A program made the position numbers and the translations under genes. Source: JADJTT01 sp049306275 (GTDB taxonomy: Bacteria; Bacteroidota; Bacteroidia; Chitinophagales; Saprospiraceae). Taken from it: a DNA stretch of 64,000 bases. Each line of letters begins with the position of its first letter. The first letter of the stretch is position 1. Location of the stretch: contig JBAQQB010000134.1 of assembly GCA_049306275.1 (NCBI GenBank), positions 1 through 64,000 on the forward strand, written 5' to 3'. The notes beneath the pieces were generated by a model. That model saw only the letters and a list, made by a program, of their open reading frames with translations, was not told where the DNA came from and did no database searches. Positions 45,940 through 54,618 of this stretch are shown here, in pieces.

Positions 45940-48900
45940 ATGAGATACCGCTTCCTGCTCGCATTATTTGCACTACCATCACTGCTGCAGGCACAAACTG
46001 CCGGTGATCCTGCATTCTGTGGGCAACTTCTTGAAAAATCCCAGGCCGCCTTGGTCGCCAAAGACTGGAACAAGGCGCGCGACTACTGCGAAACCGCCCT
46101 ACCCCTCTGTCCCGGCATTGGCGCTGAACTGGCCTCCGTGCTGTTGCAGGCCGCCAATGGGGTGGAATCAGAGAAAAGGAAGGCATTGGAAAACGCTGCC
46201 CTGGCTCAAAAAAGGGAATCGGAAGCCAGAGCCACTCTCGCGCAACTGGAAGAAGAACAAGCAAAAACCCGGGCGGCCCTGCACGACTCTGACAGCCTTT
46301 TCCAAAAAGCCGACAAACTTGTCAAAGCATTCTATTTCTATGAGGACCGCTTCGCCCTGGCTTATGGTAGAAAGGGAATTGATAACGTTTTCTATTTCAT
46401 CGACAAAAACGGTGACGAAGTATTCAAACTTGGACGCTGGGTAAATGCGGAACAATTTTTTGAAGGAACAGGCTTTGCAAAAGTACAAGGAATCAAAGGC
46501 GAACGGCTCGTCGATTACCTGATTGATACTCTCGGCAACACCTATCCCGTCGCTTACGATGTAAAGGACTTGAATGAAGGTACTACCGCATTAGACCTTT
46601 CTATGAAAGGTCTCGAAACACTGCCTGATATCATTTTCCGTTTTCCCCGGCTAAAAATTTTGCTGCTTTATGGCAACCGATTGAGTGTCCTGCCACCCCA
46701 AATTGGTGAATTGAAAAGCCTGACTACGTTGTATTTGATATACAACCAATTAAGCAGCTTGCCACCTCAAATTGGTGAATTGAAAAACTTAACGGTATTG
46801 GATTTGAGTGGGAACCAGTTGAATAGCTTACCATCTGAAATAGCAGACTTGAAAAACTTGACGACGTTAGATTTAGGCACCAATCAATTAAGTGGTCTGC
46901 CGGCTGAAATTGGAAAATTAAATAGTCTAATAGAGTTGGATTTAAGCGACAACCAAATAAGTAGCCTGCCGCCTGAAGTTATAGAATTAAAAAAACTAAC
47001 AACTTTGAATTTGAGCAGGAACCAGTTGAATAGTCTGCCGCTTGAATTAGCAGAATTGAAAAGCCTGGCAATTTTGAATTTGGGCGGAAACCAGTTAAAT
47101 ACCCTGCCGGCCGCAATAGTAAAATTGAAAGGACTGACAGCGCTAGATCTGAGATTCAATCAGTTGAGTAATTTACCACCCGAAATAATAGAGTTGGAAA
47201 ATCTGACGACATTTGATTTAAGCGGCAACTATTTAAGTAGCCTGCCACTTGAAATAGCAGGTCTGAAAGGCTTGATGTCGTTGAATTTGAGCGGAAACGA
47301 GTTAAGTAACCTGCCTCCTGCAATAGTAGAATTGAAAAATCTGGCAATGTTGGATTTGACCGGCAACCAATTAAACAGTCTGCCACCTGAAATATCAGAA
47401 TTAACAAACCTAACCGCGTTGGATTTGATCGGAAACCAGTTGACTAACCTTCCGTCTAATACTGGAAAATTGACAAGCCTGACCGGGTTGAACCTGAGAG
47501 GGAACCAATTAAGAAGTTTGCCAACTGAAATAGCAGAATTGAAAGGCCTGACAGACTTGGATTTGAGCGAAAACCAGTTGACTAACGTTCCACCTGAAAT
47601 TGAAGATTTAAAGTACCTAACCACGTTGAATTTGAGCGAAAATCAGTTGACTAGCCTTCCACCTAATATTGGAAAACTGACAAACCTGACCGTGTTGGAA
47701 TTGAGCGGAAACCAGTTGACTAGCCTTCCGCCTAATATTGGAAAACTGACAAACCTGACCATCTTAAATTTGAGCAGAAACCAGTTAAATATTCTGCCAT
47801 CTGAGATAGCAGAATTGAAAAGCCTAACCGAATTGGAATTGAGCGGGAACCAGTTGACTAGCCTTCCGCCCGAAATATTAGAATTAAAAGGCCTGACGGT
47901 CTTGAATTTAAGTGGAAACCAATTGAATAGAATACTCCCTAACATTGGAGAGTTTAAGTACCTGACTGAGTTGGATTTGAGCGGAAACCAGTTGAATAGC
48001 CTTCCGCTCAATATTGGAGAATTGACAAACCTGACCACGTTGAATTTGAGTGGAAACCAGTTGAATAGCCTTCCGCCCAATATTGGAGAATTAACAAACC
48101 TGGTGGTGTTGAATTTGAGCGACAACCAATTAAGTATTCTGCCACACGAAATAGGAGAATTGAAAATCTTGATGAACCTGAATTTGAGCGATAACCAGTT
48201 GAATAGTTTACCTCCAGAAATTGGAGAATTGAAAAACCTGACGGGGCTGAATTTAAGGAGTAACCAATTGAATAGCCTGCCACCTCAAATAGGGGAATTG
48301 AAAATTTTCTTGGAGAGACTGGATTTGACCGACAACCAACTGAAGAACCTACCCCCCCAAATCGGGGAATTAAAAAACTTGACAGCGATGCATTTGGGCG
48401 ATAACCAATTGATTAGCTTACCACCTGAAATTGGAGAATTGGAAAACCTGACAGAGTTGAATTTGGGAGGCAACAAATTAAATAACCTACTACCAGAAGT
48501 TGGAAAATTAAAAAATCTGACAGAGTTGAATTTGAGCAACAACCAGCTGAGTGGCCTTCCGAACGAAATCGGGGAATTAAAAAACTTGACAAGATTGGAT
48601 TTATTTAAAAACCAGTTGAGCGAATTAATCCCCCAAGTCGGGGAATTAAAAAGATTGAAAATACTGCATTTAGCCAACAATAAGTTAAATGAATTGCCAT
48701 TGAGTCTCTTTGACCTGGAAAACTTAACTGAATTATATATAAATGGCAACCAGTTAACCACCCTTCCAAATGGTTTTGACAAGTTACGTAATTTAGTATT
48801 TTTAAGTTTGGCAGAAAACAAGTTAGACAGTTTGCCCTTTGGACTTTTAGATTTAAAAAAATTGTCTTTTCTCTATTTAGACAATAATCCTCTGTCAAAT

Positions 48901-49374
48901 GAGGTGGTAGAAAATCTACGTCAAAAATTGTCTAATTGCTATATCAGATTTGAAAAATATAATCCAAATACTTTCGCTGAAATCTTTTTCGAAGATAGAA
49001 ATTTTCAAAATGCTTATATCGCTCAAAAAGACGCCGCAGAGTTATTTCAAACGGATTATCAGGTATGGTTTAATTTAAGCTTCTACGCCCTTTTTGTTGG
49101 GAAACCGGAAGAAGCAATTTCTGCAGCGCACAAAACGCTGGAATTAAACCCGGAGGCATTGGATGTTGAGACCAACCTCGCTCTGGGTTACCTGCTCAGC
49201 AACCGCTGGCAGGAAGCAGAAGCCGTTTACAAAAAATGGAAAGGCCGGTATTTTCCGAATGACGATGGAAAGAGAAAATGCGAGGATATATTTCTCCAGG
49301 ATATTCTGGATTTGGAAAAGGCAGGAGTTTCACACCCTGATTTCGAGCGGGTTAAGGTATTATTGCGGGAATAA
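45940..49374 (+). CDS. exported leucine-rich repeat protein with TPR-like ends
   Basis: The 1144-aa protein has a signal peptide (about 1-19, ending LLQAQ). A TPR-like helical pair (AALVAKDWNKARDYCETALP, about 35-54) and a coiled coil (about 70-125) follow. One WG-like unit comes next (YFIDKNGDEVFKLGRW; DYLIDTLGNTYPVAYD, about 145-208). About 34 leucine-rich repeats of 23 residues (LKNLTTLDLSGNQLNSLPPEIGE type) span residues about 212-1000. C-terminal TPRs (about 1030-1140) end the protein. The pre-LRR block is what commonly follows the TM in Saprospiria-type nSTAND1 proteins (family knowledge), so this looks like a detached sensor arm of the upstream NTPase, moved to the periplasm or surface. 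It starts 56 bp after the nSTAND1 gene. Confidence 0.9.
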   Translation: MRYRFLLALFALPSLLQAQTAGDPAFCGQLLEKSQAALVAKDWNKARDYCETALPLCPGIGAELASVLLQAANGVESEKRKALENAALAQKRESEARATLAQLEEEQAKTRAALHDSDSLFQKADKLVKAFYFYEDRFALAYGRKGIDNVFYFIDKNGDEVFKLGRWVNAEQFFEGTGFAKVQGIKGERLVDYLIDTLGNTYPVAYDVKDLNEGTTALDLSMKGLETLPDIIFRFPRLKILLLYGNRLSVLPPQIGELKSLTTLYLIYNQLSSLPPQIGELKNLTVLDLSGNQLNSLPSEIADLKNLTTLDLGTNQLSGLPAEIGKLNSLIELDLSDNQISSLPPEVIELKKLTTLNLSRNQLNSLPLELAELKSLAILNLGGNQLNTLPAAIVKLKGLTALDLRFNQLSNLPPEIIELENLTTFDLSGNYLSSLPLEIAGLKGLMSLNLSGNELSNLPPAIVELKNLAMLDLTGNQLNSLPPEISELTNLTALDLIGNQLTNLPSNTGKLTSLTGLNLRGNQLRSLPTEIAELKGLTDLDLSENQLTNVPPEIEDLKYLTTLNLSENQLTSLPPNIGKLTNLTVLELSGNQLTSLPPNIGKLTNLTILNLSRNQLNILPSEIAELKSLTELELSGNQLTSLPPEILELKGLTVLNLSGNQLNRILPNIGEFKYLTELDLSGNQLNSLPLNIGELTNLTTLNLSGNQLNSLPPNIGELTNLVVLNLSDNQLSILPHEIGELKILMNLNLSDNQLNSLPPEIGELKNLTGLNLRSNQLNSLPPQIGELKIFLERLDLTDNQLKNLPPQIGELKNLTAMHLGDNQLISLPPEIGELENLTELNLGGNKLNNLLPEVGKLKNLTELNLSNNQLSGLPNEIGELKNLTRLDLFKNQLSELIPQVGELKRLKILHLANNKLNELPLSLFDLENLTELYINGNQLTTLPNGFDKLRNLVFLSLAENKLDSLPFGLLDLKKLSFLYLDNNPLSNEVVENLRQKLSNCYIRFEKYNPNTFAEIFFEDRNFQNAYIAQKDAAELFQTDYQVWFNLSFYALFVGKPEEAISAAHKTLELNPEALDVETNLALGYLLSNRWQEAEAVYKKWKGRYFPNDDGKRKCEDIFLQDILDLEKAGVSHPDFERVKVLLRE
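46600..48920 (+). repeat. 69-bp tandem repeats encoding the LRR array
   Basis: About 34 units of 69 bp (one of 72 bp) encode the leucine-rich repeats. Some neighbours are nearly identical: 47644-47691 and 47713-47760 differ at one base in 48. This points to recent unit duplication and a capacity for length change by slippage or recombination without loss of frame. Confidence 0.9.
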
Positions 49375-49454
49375 GGGCGATGTATACCTCAAGCAGTTTT
49401 GGCCTTGGTATATCTCAAAGGTAAAAGAGGCGTCAACACTTTGGCTATTTACAA

Positions 49455-50600
49455 ATGAAAAAAGATTTATTAACCACCGCTCGCGCTTGCCTTCTCCAGG
49501 GCGACATCCCAGAAGCTCTTCAAATTTTATTTGAATACCTGAATGACGATAGGTTCCAACGTTCTGTACAGAAGGATCATTTATTCAAAATCAATGAGAG
49601 GTACTGGCACTATCTAAAGTTTGGACAAACAGCACAAGGTGGACATGACGATGGCAATGAAGAAAAGAGAATCCAGGGCGAGTTGCTGATGCTGATTCAA
49701 CAGTGGAAAAGCGGGGAGATAGAACTGTCGCCAATACCAGAAGCAGCCCCAACCGGAATATTCGAAGCCATAAAATCTATCGTTACCGCACCACTGGCAC
49801 TTATACCTATAGTGAAATCAGCCCTGGCGCCTGCCAGAATCGGCAAAATCGTCTATCAATCACCTTCCAGAATGCGCCTGAACCAAATGGAGTTGGCCAC
49901 TGTCCGTATTTCGCACAAATCCCTTAAGGAGGACGTATTGAAAGAAGGCCTGGATGCCGCCAAAACAAAGGAAGGCGAACTGGAGATCAGCGACGCGATG
50001 GAAGTAGCCTTGTTTGAAGCAGGGCCCCAGCAAAACTTCGACATTTTCCTGGTGAACACTCCAGAGCAGGTGTTAAACAGCAAATCCTATTCCACGTGGA
50101 GTTTCTTCCTGAATGCAAAGCAGGTAGGCAAGTTCAATTTGATATTAAGGGTTTCCCTGAAAGTTCATATTCCTGGACTGGGCGAGAAGAAAAAAGACAT
50201 CGTAACATGGAGTACCTCCATTGAAGTAGATGTGGACAGCGAGACACAGATGGAAAACATCCCAGTCAGAAGCGTCAAGTGGGACGACCAATTTATTAAA
50301 ACGCTCAAAGAACGCATTGCCAGCAACGAATTCGGCAGCGTTTTTCAGGACCTGGCCAATCACCTGTCCACCTGGGATACGGAGTTGTTCAATACCCTGG
50401 TTGTGTTGCAAACCCGGTTCAATAACCTCGGCAATGCTCAAAGGTTGGGGGGTCTGAGCCACGACGAGTACACCGTTGACTTCAACCGCATAGCCGGCAG
50501 CCTGCTCAGCCTTATTGATGAGGCAGGCAGTCCCAGGAAGAGTAACGCCATCGAAACCTACAAAATGACCCTAAAAGATATTGCAGCGCAGGTGGCTTGA
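49455..50600 (+). CDS. EAD11-like protein with C-terminal beta domain
   Basis: The 381-aa cytoplasmic protein has an N-terminal helical domain (about 3-92: LLTTARACLLQGDIPEALQI, then EEKRIQGELLMLIQQWKSGE) that fits the EAD11 pattern and so resembles the start of the 42813-44168 protein. A short hydrophobic linker (SIVTAPLALIPIVKSAL, about 110-126) is followed by a beta-sandwich-like domain (about 135-270) with SPSRMRLNQMELATVRIS and TWSFFLNAKQVGKFNLILRVSLKV. A helical tail finishes the chain. I recognise no catalytic motif. As the last gene of the EAD/nSTAND1/LRR block, it could be a second adaptor or an output protein of the same pathway. It begins 80 bp after the LRR gene. Confidence 0.78.
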   Translation: MKKDLLTTARACLLQGDIPEALQILFEYLNDDRFQRSVQKDHLFKINERYWHYLKFGQTAQGGHDDGNEEKRIQGELLMLIQQWKSGEIELSPIPEAAPTGIFEAIKSIVTAPLALIPIVKSALAPARIGKIVYQSPSRMRLNQMELATVRISHKSLKEDVLKEGLDAAKTKEGELEISDAMEVALFEAGPQQNFDIFLVNTPEQVLNSKSYSTWSFFLNAKQVGKFNLILRVSLKVHIPGLGEKKKDIVTWSTSIEVDVDSETQMENIPVRSVKWDDQFIKTLKERIASNEFGSVFQDLANHLSTWDTELFNTLVVLQTRFNNLGNAQRLGGLSHDEYTVDFNRIAGSLLSLIDEAGSPRKSNAIETYKMTLKDIAAQVA

Positions 50601-50647
50601 ATAGTCTCTGAGGAATATACCCCCTATCTGTCCTAATTCTCATAATT

Positions 50648-52669
50648 ATGAAAATAATTTCCCTTCTCTTCCTCCTTTTTCCCTTCTTCCACAACCTTCC
50701 CGCCCAGCCCCCCATCTCCCCTAGTGAAGCCCAGCGATTGCTTTTCGCCTACCTCGAATATGCCGAGGCCAACCCCGGCGGCGCGCTGATGGAGTGTTTC
50801 GAGCCGGACATACGGAAAAAGATCGAAGGAGGAGAAGTTGCAGTGATGGAATTGATCTTCAAGGCGCGGATATTATCCGTCGATCCTCCGGAGGCCCTAG
50901 TGCTGGCCAGCACGGAAAATGAAGGTCGCTGGGACCGGCTGCTGCGCTTCCGGTTTATGAAAAAAGTGGGGCAGGTCTTCCTCCAGCCCATGGTCGAGCG
51001 TACCTGGATAGGAGATTACGCCACCAGCTACCATGACGAAACCGAAATCCAGAGAGCCTTCTCCGATGAGGAGCGGCGGCAATGGCGCGAACAGTGGAAA
51101 AATCTTCTGACGCAACAGGAGGACGCCTCTTCCAAATCCTTGCCCGACTCCCTGCTCTGGGGTGATTGGGTTCTGAAATACAACACCTTTTGGGATAATC
51201 CCTTCGTCAAAGGAATGAAGGAAGGGGAGTCCCTTCGCTTCGAACCTGACGGCTCGGTCATACACCCCTCCGGCCTTCATCCGCCGGGCGATTGGGTGTC
51301 TGCCGGCGACCAATTGGCCCTGCGTATAGGCAAGGAAAGCGTTTTCGACCTTTTCCAGCTCACTCCCATGCAAAACGGCGATTGGTGGTGCTCTGCCGGC
51401 GAGCAGGAGGGGTTTCTGCTGGCCCGCCCCGGGCCTGAAAGCGATGCGCCGGTTCAGTTCCCTGAACTGAAAGAATTCAAGGTGCTCTGCCAACCAGCTT
51501 ATGATGAGATGAAGTGGTTTTTCAGGGGGTTTTCCTGCGTGCGGCGCGGAGGAAAGTTTGGATTTTTGGATAGCCACGGGCGAGAGTCGATTCCCTGCGA
51601 ATATACCTTCGCCGCCCGGCCATTTTTTAACGACCTCGGGCAAACATTGGTGGGACGCGAAGGACATGTATGGCTCATCGACACAATCGGGCAGGTTTTG
51701 CGGACTTACGAATGCGATAATGCATGGCAGTTGTGGGAAGGTATCCTGTTGATCGAAAAAGCAGGAAAAAAGGGTGTCATCGATACAGCAAACCATGTTA
51801 TCCTGCCGCCCATTTACGACGAAATAGGCGCAGGCGGATGGGATTACTTCCGGGTTTTAAAGGATACCGGATGGGGACTGTACGACCACGAGGGGAAGGA
51901 AATACTGCCCCCAGAATTCGAAGGCATCGACTTCCGGGAAGACAACCTGGCGGTGGTCAAAAGCAAGGGAAGCTACGGGGTGATGGATATCTTCACTAAG
52001 CAATGGCTGGTTCCCTGCGCCTACGACAAAATCACACTCAAAGGCGCTCCCCTGATCCAGGCTGTTCGCAATGGCAAAACTTCCTTATTCCGGCTCGACG
52101 GCACGCTTTTATCAGACCGGGAGTATGAACTGACTACCTGGATGGGCTGGGATTTTCTGGCCGTCCAACGTAAAGGGGGGCGTGGCGTACTCAACGGAGC
52201 AGGCGCCGTCGTGATCCCTCCTGTGTACGACGATGTGTTTTACGCTAATTTCCGGGAACGCGGCCTTTTCCGGGTAACCCTGAACGACGTAACCGTCATG
52301 CGAGATTCTGCCGGCGTCATTTACCCGGATAGATCCGGGGTATTCGATGAAGAGCCGGACCAAGCGCTCCTTGCCGCCGCCGCCGAGCCCAATGAATTTG
52401 GCGATATGTACCGGCCGTTCAAGCACAACGGCCGATACGGCTATCAGTTGCCTGACGGCCGTTGGATGATCCCGCCTCTCTACGATAGGGCCGGTAAATT
52501 TGTTGACGGCCTGGCCGCAGTTACCTATAAAGGCCGATGCGGGCTGATCGACGCCCGGGGCAGGGAGGTGTTGCCCTTCCTCTGCGAGGACATCGAAATA
52601 GATGAGGATTCCGGATGGATATTCGCCAAGTACAAAGGCAAATGGGGGGTATTGGCCAGGGAAAACTGA
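50648..52669 (+). CDS. exported WG-repeat protein, copy 2
   Basis: The 673-aa protein has a signal peptide (about 1-20: SLLFLLFPFFHNLPAQ) unrelated to that of copy 1. The mature chain is almost the same as the protein at 1619-3670: an N-terminal globular region, then WG beta-repeats from about residue 280 (GKFGFLDSHGRESIPCEY; GWGLYDHEGKEILPPEFE). The substitutions are scattered and conservative and no frameshift is seen, so both copies look functional. It lies 47 bp after the EAD11-like gene on the same strand, so it may be carried on the operon transcript. In contrast to copy 1, the divergent membrane/129-aa pair lies downstream of it. Confidence 0.88.
   Translation: MKIISLLFLLFPFFHNLPAQPPISPSEAQRLLFAYLEYAEANPGGALMECFEPDIRKKIEGGEVAVMELIFKARILSVDPPEALVLASTENEGRWDRLLRFRFMKKVGQVFLQPMVERTWIGDYATSYHDETEIQRAFSDEERRQWREQWKNLLTQQEDASSKSLPDSLLWGDWVLKYNTFWDNPFVKGMKEGESLRFEPDGSVIHPSGLHPPGDWVSAGDQLALRIGKESVFDLFQLTPMQNGDWWCSAGEQEGFLLARPGPESDAPVQFPELKEFKVLCQPAYDEMKWFFRGFSCVRRGGKFGFLDSHGRESIPCEYTFAARPFFNDLGQTLVGREGHVWLIDTIGQVLRTYECDNAWQLWEGILLIEKAGKKGVIDTANHVILPPIYDEIGAGGWDYFRVLKDTGWGLYDHEGKEILPPEFEGIDFREDNLAVVKSKGSYGVMDIFTKQWLVPCAYDKITLKGAPLIQAVRNGKTSLFRLDGTLLSDREYELTTWMGWDFLAVQRKGGRGVLNGAGAVVIPPVYDDVFYANFRERGLFRVTLNDVTVMRDSAGVIYPDRSGVFDEEPDQALLAAAAEPNEFGDMYRPFKHNGRYGYQLPDGRWMIPPLYDRAGKFVDGLAAVTYKGRCGLIDARGREVLPFLCEDIEIDEDSGWIFAKYKGKWGVLAREN
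50695..52669 (+). repeat. long direct repeat, copy 2 (WG gene body)
   Basis: Second copy of the approximately 2-kb block at 1695-3670, same orientation. Similarity begins at the signal-peptide cleavage region and ends at the stop codon; the flanks differ. Confidence 0.8.
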
Positions 52670-52737
52670 AAAGTTGATCTCACTTCCCGGGGATGCTGCA
52701 TTTGTGGAGGGGGCCGACCCTGATGTCCCCCCCCAAT

Positions 52738-52995
52738 TCAGTTTTTCGCTTTATCCGCCAAATACCAAAGGAGCATCCCCAGCAGCGGAAGTCCCGCAAC
52801 AATGACGCTCCATAATTCACGGCGCAGCATAAAGCGAAGGACCAGGCTGCCAATCAGGCAAATGACAATGGCTGCGCCAAGCGAAACATTCAGATCTATA
52901 CCGGCGCTCCAACTGCGGCGGAAATCCTTACCCATGAATACCAGCAGGGTGAGGAGGAGGTCGGCGATCCAGAATGTCCAGAAAATAAATATCAT
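52738..52995 (-). CDS. small three-TM membrane protein
   Basis: This 85-aa protein is mostly hydrophobic: TM about 2-20 (IFIFWTFWIADLLLTLLVF), about 33-54 (NVSLGAAIVICLIGSLVL) and about 61-79 (LWSVIVAGLPLLGMLLWYL). Its ATG overlaps the TGA of the upstream membrane-protein gene (ATGA, bases 52995-52992), which strongly supports it as a real, translationally coupled gene. No counterpart follows copy 1 of the membrane protein (stop at 102). Its role is unknown; a subunit or chaperone of the 336-aa protein is possible. Confidence 0.7.
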   Translation of the reverse strand: MIFIFWTFWIADLLLTLLVFMGKDFRRSWSAGIDLNVSLGAAIVICLIGSLVLRFMLRRELWSVIVAGLPLLGMLLWYLADKAKN

Positions 52996-54002
52996 AGAGT
53001 AAATATTGGATTTTTTCTTTTTATAAATAACAATAATCCTGCGATCGCTAATGCCAGTAGGCCCTGCTTGCGCAAATATCCGAAATGAGCCTTCAATGCT
53101 GCATTGTAAGCCTCCAAGGACAGAATAACTTGCTTCCCCCTGCCGATTGCGTAGATGTCGGCCGCTTTCAGGCGTATGAGAGGGTGGTCCTTTCGTATGG
53201 TGGCGTAGAAATAATCTCTTTTGCTGGCCAACAGGGTCAGGTTGTCGCTTGGCTCAAGTTGAGGGATTTGGGTAGTCAGGAGTGCGCCGCCTTTGTGATG
53301 AAATTCGATGCCAGGGAATTCCCTGGCGCTCAGGACCAGCCGGATGGGGACCGGTTCTCCATTTTCAATTTCCTGAACAAGAACGGGCTTCTCCGCCAAA
53401 ACCACTTCCAGGCGCTGCAGATCCCGGGGTTCAAGGGGTAGCGCGCCGAGCCTCAGCTGGATATACATCAGGAACAGCAGCGAAACGCCAAATAACAAGC
53501 CCAGCCATCGGAGAATATGCTGTGCTTCTTCTTTGTCCAGCGCGGTTTTTAATTCAGGACTCCATTCAACACCTGCGGTCAGCGCTTGTTGCAGTTCCCG
53601 GTAGTTCCGGTAGTATGAGGCTTGTATTTTCATGTGCTTTCCATTTTTGAATGCAAGCGTAAATCCCTTTCCCTGCCTGAAACGGCCCATTTCGGCGTAT
53701 CCCGAAATGCAAGAGATGGAAAATTGCTGTTTTTTCAGGATGCTGCGCGCTTCAATACCGGCGCCGGCTACCCTGATTTTCGGATAAGTGCAGATAGCTG
53801 CCGCCAGGAAGACTAGAGGAAAGAGCCACATCAGGTGAACGGCCAGGGATATGGAAATCTCCTCAAACCCATTCCTACGGAATACTATGGCCATCAATAT
53901 GGCACCCGCGAGGATTAGCAAAGGAACCAATATAGCCAGTGAGACATATGTCGGGGAAATTGTTGACCGGAGGGCCAAAGATGAACCGGATGTGGGTTGC
54001 AT
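52992..54002 (-). CDS. four-TM membrane protein, copy 2
   Basis: The 336-aa paralogue of 102-1109 has the same topology (TM about 18-40, 50-72, 167-185, 313-330) and near-identical soluble parts, for example RFRQGKGFTLAFKNGKH and SYYRNYRELQQALTAGVEW. Substitutions are scattered, and the extreme N- and C-termini differ most. It is divergent from the second 129-aa gene across the conserved 30-bp island, and coupled by a 4-bp overlap to a small three-TM gene. A membrane-bound sensor or scaffold is possible. No catalytic motif is visible. Confidence 0.85.
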   Translation of the reverse strand: MQPTSGSSLALRSTISPTYVSLAILVPLLILAGAILMAIVFRRNGFEEISISLAVHLMWLFPLVFLAAAICTYPKIRVAGAGIEARSILKKQQFSISCISGYAEMGRFRQGKGFTLAFKNGKHMKIQASYYRNYRELQQALTAGVEWSPELKTALDKEEAQHILRWLGLLFGVSLLFLMYIQLRLGALPLEPRDLQRLEVVLAEKPVLVQEIENGEPVPIRLVLSAREFPGIEFHHKGGALLTTQIPQLEPSDNLTLLASKRDYFYATIRKDHPLIRLKAADIYAIGRGKQVILSLEAYNAALKAHFGYLRKQGLLALAIAGLLLFIKRKNPIFTL

Positions 54003-54035
54003 TGTGGGTTTTTATAAAAAGGCAGCATGTTACTG

Positions 54036-54065
54036 TAAAATTTGTAAATTTTTCGGTATTTTGTT
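54036..54065. promoter_or_regulatory. conserved divergent promoter/operator island, copy 2
   Basis: Counterpart of 1143-1172, identical at 29 of 30 bases. The single difference is G at 54056 versus A at 1163. The surrounding intergenic sequence is not conserved. The element is 33 bases from the minus-strand start and 43 from the plus-strand start. Confidence 0.6.
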
Positions 54066-54108
54066 TATAATAATTTATGAATGAAATAATTTTATAAAAA
54101 TTCTGACC

Positions 54109-54498
54109 ATGCACCCCGCCAACCTTTTCGACCTCAAAAACCTCAGCCTCAAAATCCACTACTCCGACAGCGGCATCGACGGCAAACCACACCTGAGCTA
54201 CCAGAAAGGCAAAGTCCAGCTTAATTTCAGTGGAAGCCAGATTCGTCGCAAGGAAACAGAGATCGGCACGCTGGTCTCCGTCACACTCAAAACCGTGCCC
54301 GATTTGTACGCCAGGGTATTCAGCCTGCTGCTGCCACGGGTGAATGTGCCGGCTAACAGTTCCGAAGTGGCAGTTACCGTCAAGGCTCTTGAAACCACGG
54401 TCAAGACCAGCATAGGCGGACCGGATCTGGTCAGCGGACAGTTGCAGGCGTATAAAGTGTATTCGCTGGGAGGAGAGGCGCGGAGTGTAGTTTTTTGA
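54109..54498 (+). CDS. conserved 129-aa protein of unknown function (copy 2)
   Basis: This 129-aa paralogue of 1217-1606 begins MHPANLFDLKNLSLKIHY and ends SVVF. It is collinear with copy 1 without gaps. Differences are mostly conservative (YSRVF to YARVF; PDGSSEVAVNV to PANSSEVAVTV), as expected under selection. In this copy no WG gene follows. The next gene is the Rpn-type nuclease 120 bp away, behind its own predicted promoter. Confidence 0.85.
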   Translation: MHPANLFDLKNLSLKIHYSDSGIDGKPHLSYQKGKVQLNFSGSQIRRKETEIGTLVSVTLKTVPDLYARVFSLLLPRVNVPANSSEVAVTVKALETTVKTSIGGPDLVSGQLQAYKVYSLGGEARSVVF

Positions 54499-54568
54499 AC
54501 CGCTAAGCCCAAAAAAGGAGAAGTTATGGGAAACAGCCACCTCAGTGATTCTGTTTTAACACTTTTTG

Positions 54569-54599
54569 TTTGAAAAGTCCGCTTTTTCCCGTATCTTTC
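54569..54599 (+). promoter_or_regulatory. predicted Bacteroidota promoter for the Rpn gene
   Basis: TTTG (54569-54572), a 19-bp spacer and TATCTTTC (54592-54599) approximate the TTTG/TAnnTTTG promoter form with the canonical spacing. The start codon at 54619 lies 19 bases after the -7 box, giving a very short leader. A second TTTG overlaps upstream at 54565. Confidence 0.45.
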
Positions 54600-54618
54600 G
54601 GTTCAAATCTACCATGAT

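Noticed and set aside
46600..48920. Regular repeats considered as a CRISPR or satellite array
   Set aside because: The 69-bp period is in frame throughout and encodes canonical 23-residue LRRs, with no repeat/spacer alternation.
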